The notes beneath the pieces are model-generated. The model was not told the DNA's origin and did no database searches. It worked only from the letters and a program-made list of their open reading frames with translations. A program made the position numbers and the translations under genes. From the NCBI GenBank assembly GCA_022788105.1, contig JALEVZ010000100.1, positions 1 to 34,274 of the forward strand: 34,274 nt of DNA. Reading direction: 5' to 3'. Positions 32,147 to 34,274 of this stretch are shown here, piece by piece. The first letter of the stretch is position 1. Each line of letters opens with the position of its first letter. The DNA comes from Prevotella sp. GTDB lineage: Bacteria; Bacteroidota; Bacteroidia; Bacteroidales; Bacteroidaceae.

Positions 32147-32488
32147 ATGTTTCACGGCATCACGGCGGCATGCTGATTGCATGCTCTGCCGTGCCGGCGG
32201 GACAGCCGACGAAAGAGTGGTTGTGAACGCACGGTAGTGAAAATACACATTCAATAGTGTGCCAATATTACTGCTTACCTAAAATAACATATTTTAAATA
32301 TTACCTGTTAATATGTTGGCAATAATGTTGTTACCTTACCTGTAGCAACAAATAGTGGCAGGACAAGGCTGGCGTGGTAAAAAAATATTACACGTTTAAT
32401 TCTTGAATGTACATTTATTTTATTAATTTTGCACTACATTTCTCAAAAAGTCAAACATCGTCGCAAGACGTAATATTATAATAATCGA
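32147..32488. other. dnaA upstream region: hairpin and AT-rich leader
   Basis: A 342-bp gene-free interval. At 32161-32193 a strong hairpin (CACGGC/GCCGTG and GCATGC/GCATGC with a small internal loop) follows the MlaD gene, but no U tract is attached. From about 32240 the DNA becomes AT-rich. TGCCAATATTA (32260-32270) and TAATATGTTGGCA (32309-32321) form an imperfect inverted repeat, and TTACCT words recur (32275, 32301, 32331, 32336). No good TTATNCACA DnaA box was found, so an origin is possible but not supported. Confidence 0.5.
32424..32431 (+). promoter_or_regulatory. dnaA -7 box
   Basis: TAATTTTG fits TAnnTTTG, with CTTG at 32402-32405 as a weak -33 element (18-bp spacer). It is 58 bp before the dnaA start. 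Confidence 0.55.
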
Positions 32489-33904
32489 ATGACAATAAGT
32501 CCAAACTCTCCGTGGAACAATGCGCTTGCGCTCATGCGTGCAAACGTCACGGAGCAGGTCTATAATACTTGGTTCAAGAAAATCGGATTCGAGTCGTACG
32601 ATGACAAGTCGAATACGGTTATACTGCAGGTACCGAGCACCTTTGTGTGCAAATACCTGGAGGAGAACTATGTGGACCTGCTCAGAAAGGCATTGTACCA
32701 GAATTTCCGTGAGGGTGTGGCTTTGAAGTACCGTCTTGTGGCTGAAAACGCAGCACAACAGGCAGCATCAAGCAGTGCAACAGGTTGCGCTTCTGCGGGC
32801 GATAACGCCCGTAGGGAGACGTCAGATGCACAGGCGCAGCAGGGCACACAGGCTTCATCTCCTGTGCCTTTCGACTCGCAGCTGAACCCGAAGCAGACCT
32901 TTGAAAACTACATCGAGGGTGTCTGCAACAAGCTGCCACGTTCTGTTGGTGAGACACTTGCCGAGCAACCCAACACCCCCCAATTCAATCCGTTCTTTAT
33001 TTATGGTCCCTCGGGCAGTGGAAAGACACATCTTATCAATGCCATTGGCATGCGCACAAAGGAGCGTTTCCCTGATAAGAGAGTGCTTTACATTAGTGCG
33101 CGCACTTTCGAAGTGCAGTACACGACTGCTCAAATACAGAACAACATTAACGATTTCATAAACTTTTATCAGACCATCGACGTCCTGATAGTTGACGACA
33201 TACAGGAATGGGAGAACAAGAAGGGTACGCAGAACACCTTCTTCCACATCTTCAACCATCTCTTCCGTAACAACAAGCGCATTATTCTTGCTGCCGACCG
33301 CCCGCCGGTAGAGTTGCAAGGCATGATGGATCGTCTGCTCACACGTTTCAAGTGTGGACTCATCGCGCCGCTTGAGCGTCCTAACACCCAGCTGTGTATG
33401 GACATTCTCAAGAAGCATATTAACCATGAGCACCTCAAAATACCGCAGGATGTGGTAGAGTTTATTGCCCGCAACGCCAACGGCTCGGTGCGCGATTTGC
33501 AGGGAGTACTCAACATGCTTGAGGCCTTCTCTATGGTTTACAAGCGTGATGTGGACATGAGCGTGGCACAGAAAGCTGTTAAAACCTCTGTGAAGATAGA
33601 GGAGAAGCCGCTTGAGGTGGACGAGATTATCGATGCCGTATGCACCCATTTCAACGTCACAACGTCTGATGTCAACAGCCGTAGCCGTAAGCGTGAATAC
33701 GTGATGGCACGTCAGGTGTCGATGTATCTGGCTCAGAAGCACACCAAGATGCCTGCAAGTCGTATTGGCAAGATGGTTGGTGGTCGCGACCATAGCACCG
33801 TCATTCACAGCTGTGCGCAGGTTGAACGCAGACTAAAGGTGGACAGTAAGTTCTCTGATGAGATATTGAGCATAGAAAATTCGTTCCGTCTGAAGGCCGT
33901 GTAA
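32489..33904 (+). CDS. dnaA: Chromosomal replication initiator DnaA
   Basis: A 471-residue protein with all four DnaA domains. Domain I is about residues 1-85 (NVTEQVYNTWFKKI). A Gln/Ala/Ser-rich linker (about 88-130) is domain II. The AAA+ domain III holds Walker A GPSGSGKTH (173-181), Walker B VDDIQ (about 235-239) and the LLTRFKCG box VII region. Domain IV carries the DNA-binding signature GGRDHSTV (about 431-438) just before IHSCAQVERRL. It opens the origin and assembles the replication start complex; it probably also autoregulates. Walker B reads DDIQEW rather than the proteobacterial DDIQFL, consistent with this phylum. Monocistronic, with promoter and terminator visible. Confidence 0.97.
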   Translation: MTISPNSPWNNALALMRANVTEQVYNTWFKKIGFESYDDKSNTVILQVPSTFVCKYLEENYVDLLRKALYQNFREGVALKYRLVAENAAQQAASSSATGCASAGDNARRETSDAQAQQGTQASSPVPFDSQLNPKQTFENYIEGVCNKLPRSVGETLAEQPNTPQFNPFFIYGPSGSGKTHLINAIGMRTKERFPDKRVLYISARTFEVQYTTAQIQNNINDFINFYQTIDVLIVDDIQEWENKKGTQNTFFHIFNHLFRNNKRIILAADRPPVELQGMMDRLLTRFKCGLIAPLERPNTQLCMDILKKHINHEHLKIPQDVVEFIARNANGSVRDLQGVLNMLEAFSMVYKRDVDMSVAQKAVKTSVKIEEKPLEVDEIIDAVCTHFNVTTSDVNSRSRKREYVMARQVSMYLAQKHTKMPASRIGKMVGGRDHSTVIHSCAQVERRLKVDSKFSDEILSIENSFRLKAV

Positions 33905-33988
33905 TGCAGTGGTCCGTGTGTCGTTTCGGTCATGAAGCGAGCGTGACGTAATCTTTAACACGAAAAGACAGAATAACAGTTATATGTA

Positions 33989-34018
33989 AAGTTCTTGCCA
34001 ATGGCAAGGACTTTTTTT
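33989..34018 (+). terminator. dnaA terminator
   Basis: AAGTTCTTGCC (33989-33999) pairs with GGCAAGGACTT (34003-34013), one G-U, loop AAT, followed immediately by a run of seven Ts. Classical rho-independent form. Confidence 0.9.
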
Positions 34019-34036
34019 GTATCTATTAAATAAAAA

Positions 34037-34086
34037 CGGGTCGAAAGCGCTAAGCCTTAGTTAAGGACTTATGAGCTTTCGACCCG
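34037..34086 (-). terminator. Long-stem terminator of the minus-strand receptor gene
   Basis: CGGGTCGAAAGC (34037-34048) pairs with GCTTTCGACCCG (34075-34086). An inner stem, TAAG/CTTA then CCTTA/TAAGG, extends nearly to the centre. On the minus strand TTTTTATTTAATA follows, giving a U tail for the gene ending at 34117. Confidence 0.85.
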
Positions 34087-34116
34087 ATTATTTATGCTAT
34101 TTGCTATTTGTCGCGA

Positions 34117-34274
34117 TTACAAGTGTATGCTTGCGCCCGCCATCATCCACAGCCCAGGCTGCTTCACGCCGCCGAGGTCGTAGTAGCGATGGGCAGTGAT
34201 GTTGTCGGCTTTCACGAATATTTCATACTTAGGAGCCTTCCACATGAGTTTTGCATCCACCTTGCAGTAGGGGT
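34117..34274 (-). CDS. TonB-dependent outer-membrane receptor, C-terminal fragment
   Basis: Partial: only the last 52 codons are inside the window; the gene continues past its right edge. The minus strand reads PYCKVDAKLMWKAPKYEIFV, then KADNITAHRYYDLGGVKQPG and LWMMAGASIHL before TAA at 34119-34117. The N(L/I)T-x-x-x-YYD...G-x-x-QPG-x-W-x-x-AG-x-S pattern with a hydrophobic terminal residue is the standard last two beta strands of TonB-dependent receptors. Receptors with this ending include BtuB- and siderophore-type proteins; the substrate cannot be told from this piece. Confidence 0.75.
   Translation of the reverse strand, partial: PYCKVDAKLMWKAPKYEIFVKADNITAHRYYDLGGVKQPGLWMMAGASIHL

Noticed and set aside
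32241..32250. DnaA box AAATACACA upstream of dnaA
   Set aside because: It has two mismatches to TTATNCACA and no second box is nearby, so it is not evidence for an origin.

Overview
The window looks like chromosomal DNA of a Prevotella-type member of the Bacteroidales. The evidence is the repeated Bacteroidota promoter signature (-7 box TAnnTTTG, in the best cases with TTTG 19-20 bp upstream), the near absence of Shine-Dalgarno sites, and lineage-typical families: DUF4886, DUF4369 lipoprotein, GSCFA, YfhO, LemA+TPM, MlaD and a TonB-dependent receptor. Nearly all genes are housekeeping. No phage, insertion sequence, CRISPR array or defence island is visible.

Layout. 1-7064: a DUF4886 secreted protein, convergent with a Cof-type HAD phosphatase; a Pif1/RecD-like helicase with a C-terminal HRDC domain; a G3E/COG0523 metal GTPase with a very His/Asp-rich loop; and a PagL-like lipid A deacylase closed by a perfect 20-bp hairpin. 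7079-8010: a tRNA-Arg(CCG) on the minus strand, two tandem copies of its 3' half, and a 165-bp intergenic repeat. 8011-11875: a DivIC/FtsB-like protein, a small membrane protein, a DUF4369 lipoprotein, dihydroorotase, and a free-standing MetH-activation-domain protein that overlaps pyrC by 4 bp. 11966-17963: a membrane metallophosphoesterase, a PlsC acyltransferase, a YfhO protein and a GSCFA protein, all separated by tandem-repeat arrays. 18138-23711: class I fumarase, convergent with a D-lactate-dehydrogenase-like flavo-iron-sulfur protein and a nitroreductase. 24238-28530: LemA, a TPM protein and a B12-dependent class II ribonucleotide reductase. 28654-33904: FolB, a cell-wall amidase, an MlaD-like protein and DnaA. 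The window ends inside the 3' end of a minus-strand TonB-dependent receptor.

The most unusual feature is in the intergenic DNA. At least nine intergenic stretches carry short tandem arrays whose unit length is 22 bp, exactly or within 1-2 bp, although the unit sequence differs from locus to locus. Several arrays run from the stop codon of one gene to the start codon of the next. The two 165-bp repeats, inverted and about 16 kb apart, are themselves partly built of 22-bp units. A constant period with changing sequence suggests a length-measuring generation process or a two-helical-turn spacing constraint rather than spread of one sequence. I know of no named system that matches.

Envelope and lipid functions dominate (lipid A deacylase, PlsC, YfhO, amidase, MlaD, TonB receptor, LemA/TPM). 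A cobalamin theme also appears (class II RNR, MetH activation domain), but no B12 riboswitch was recognised.
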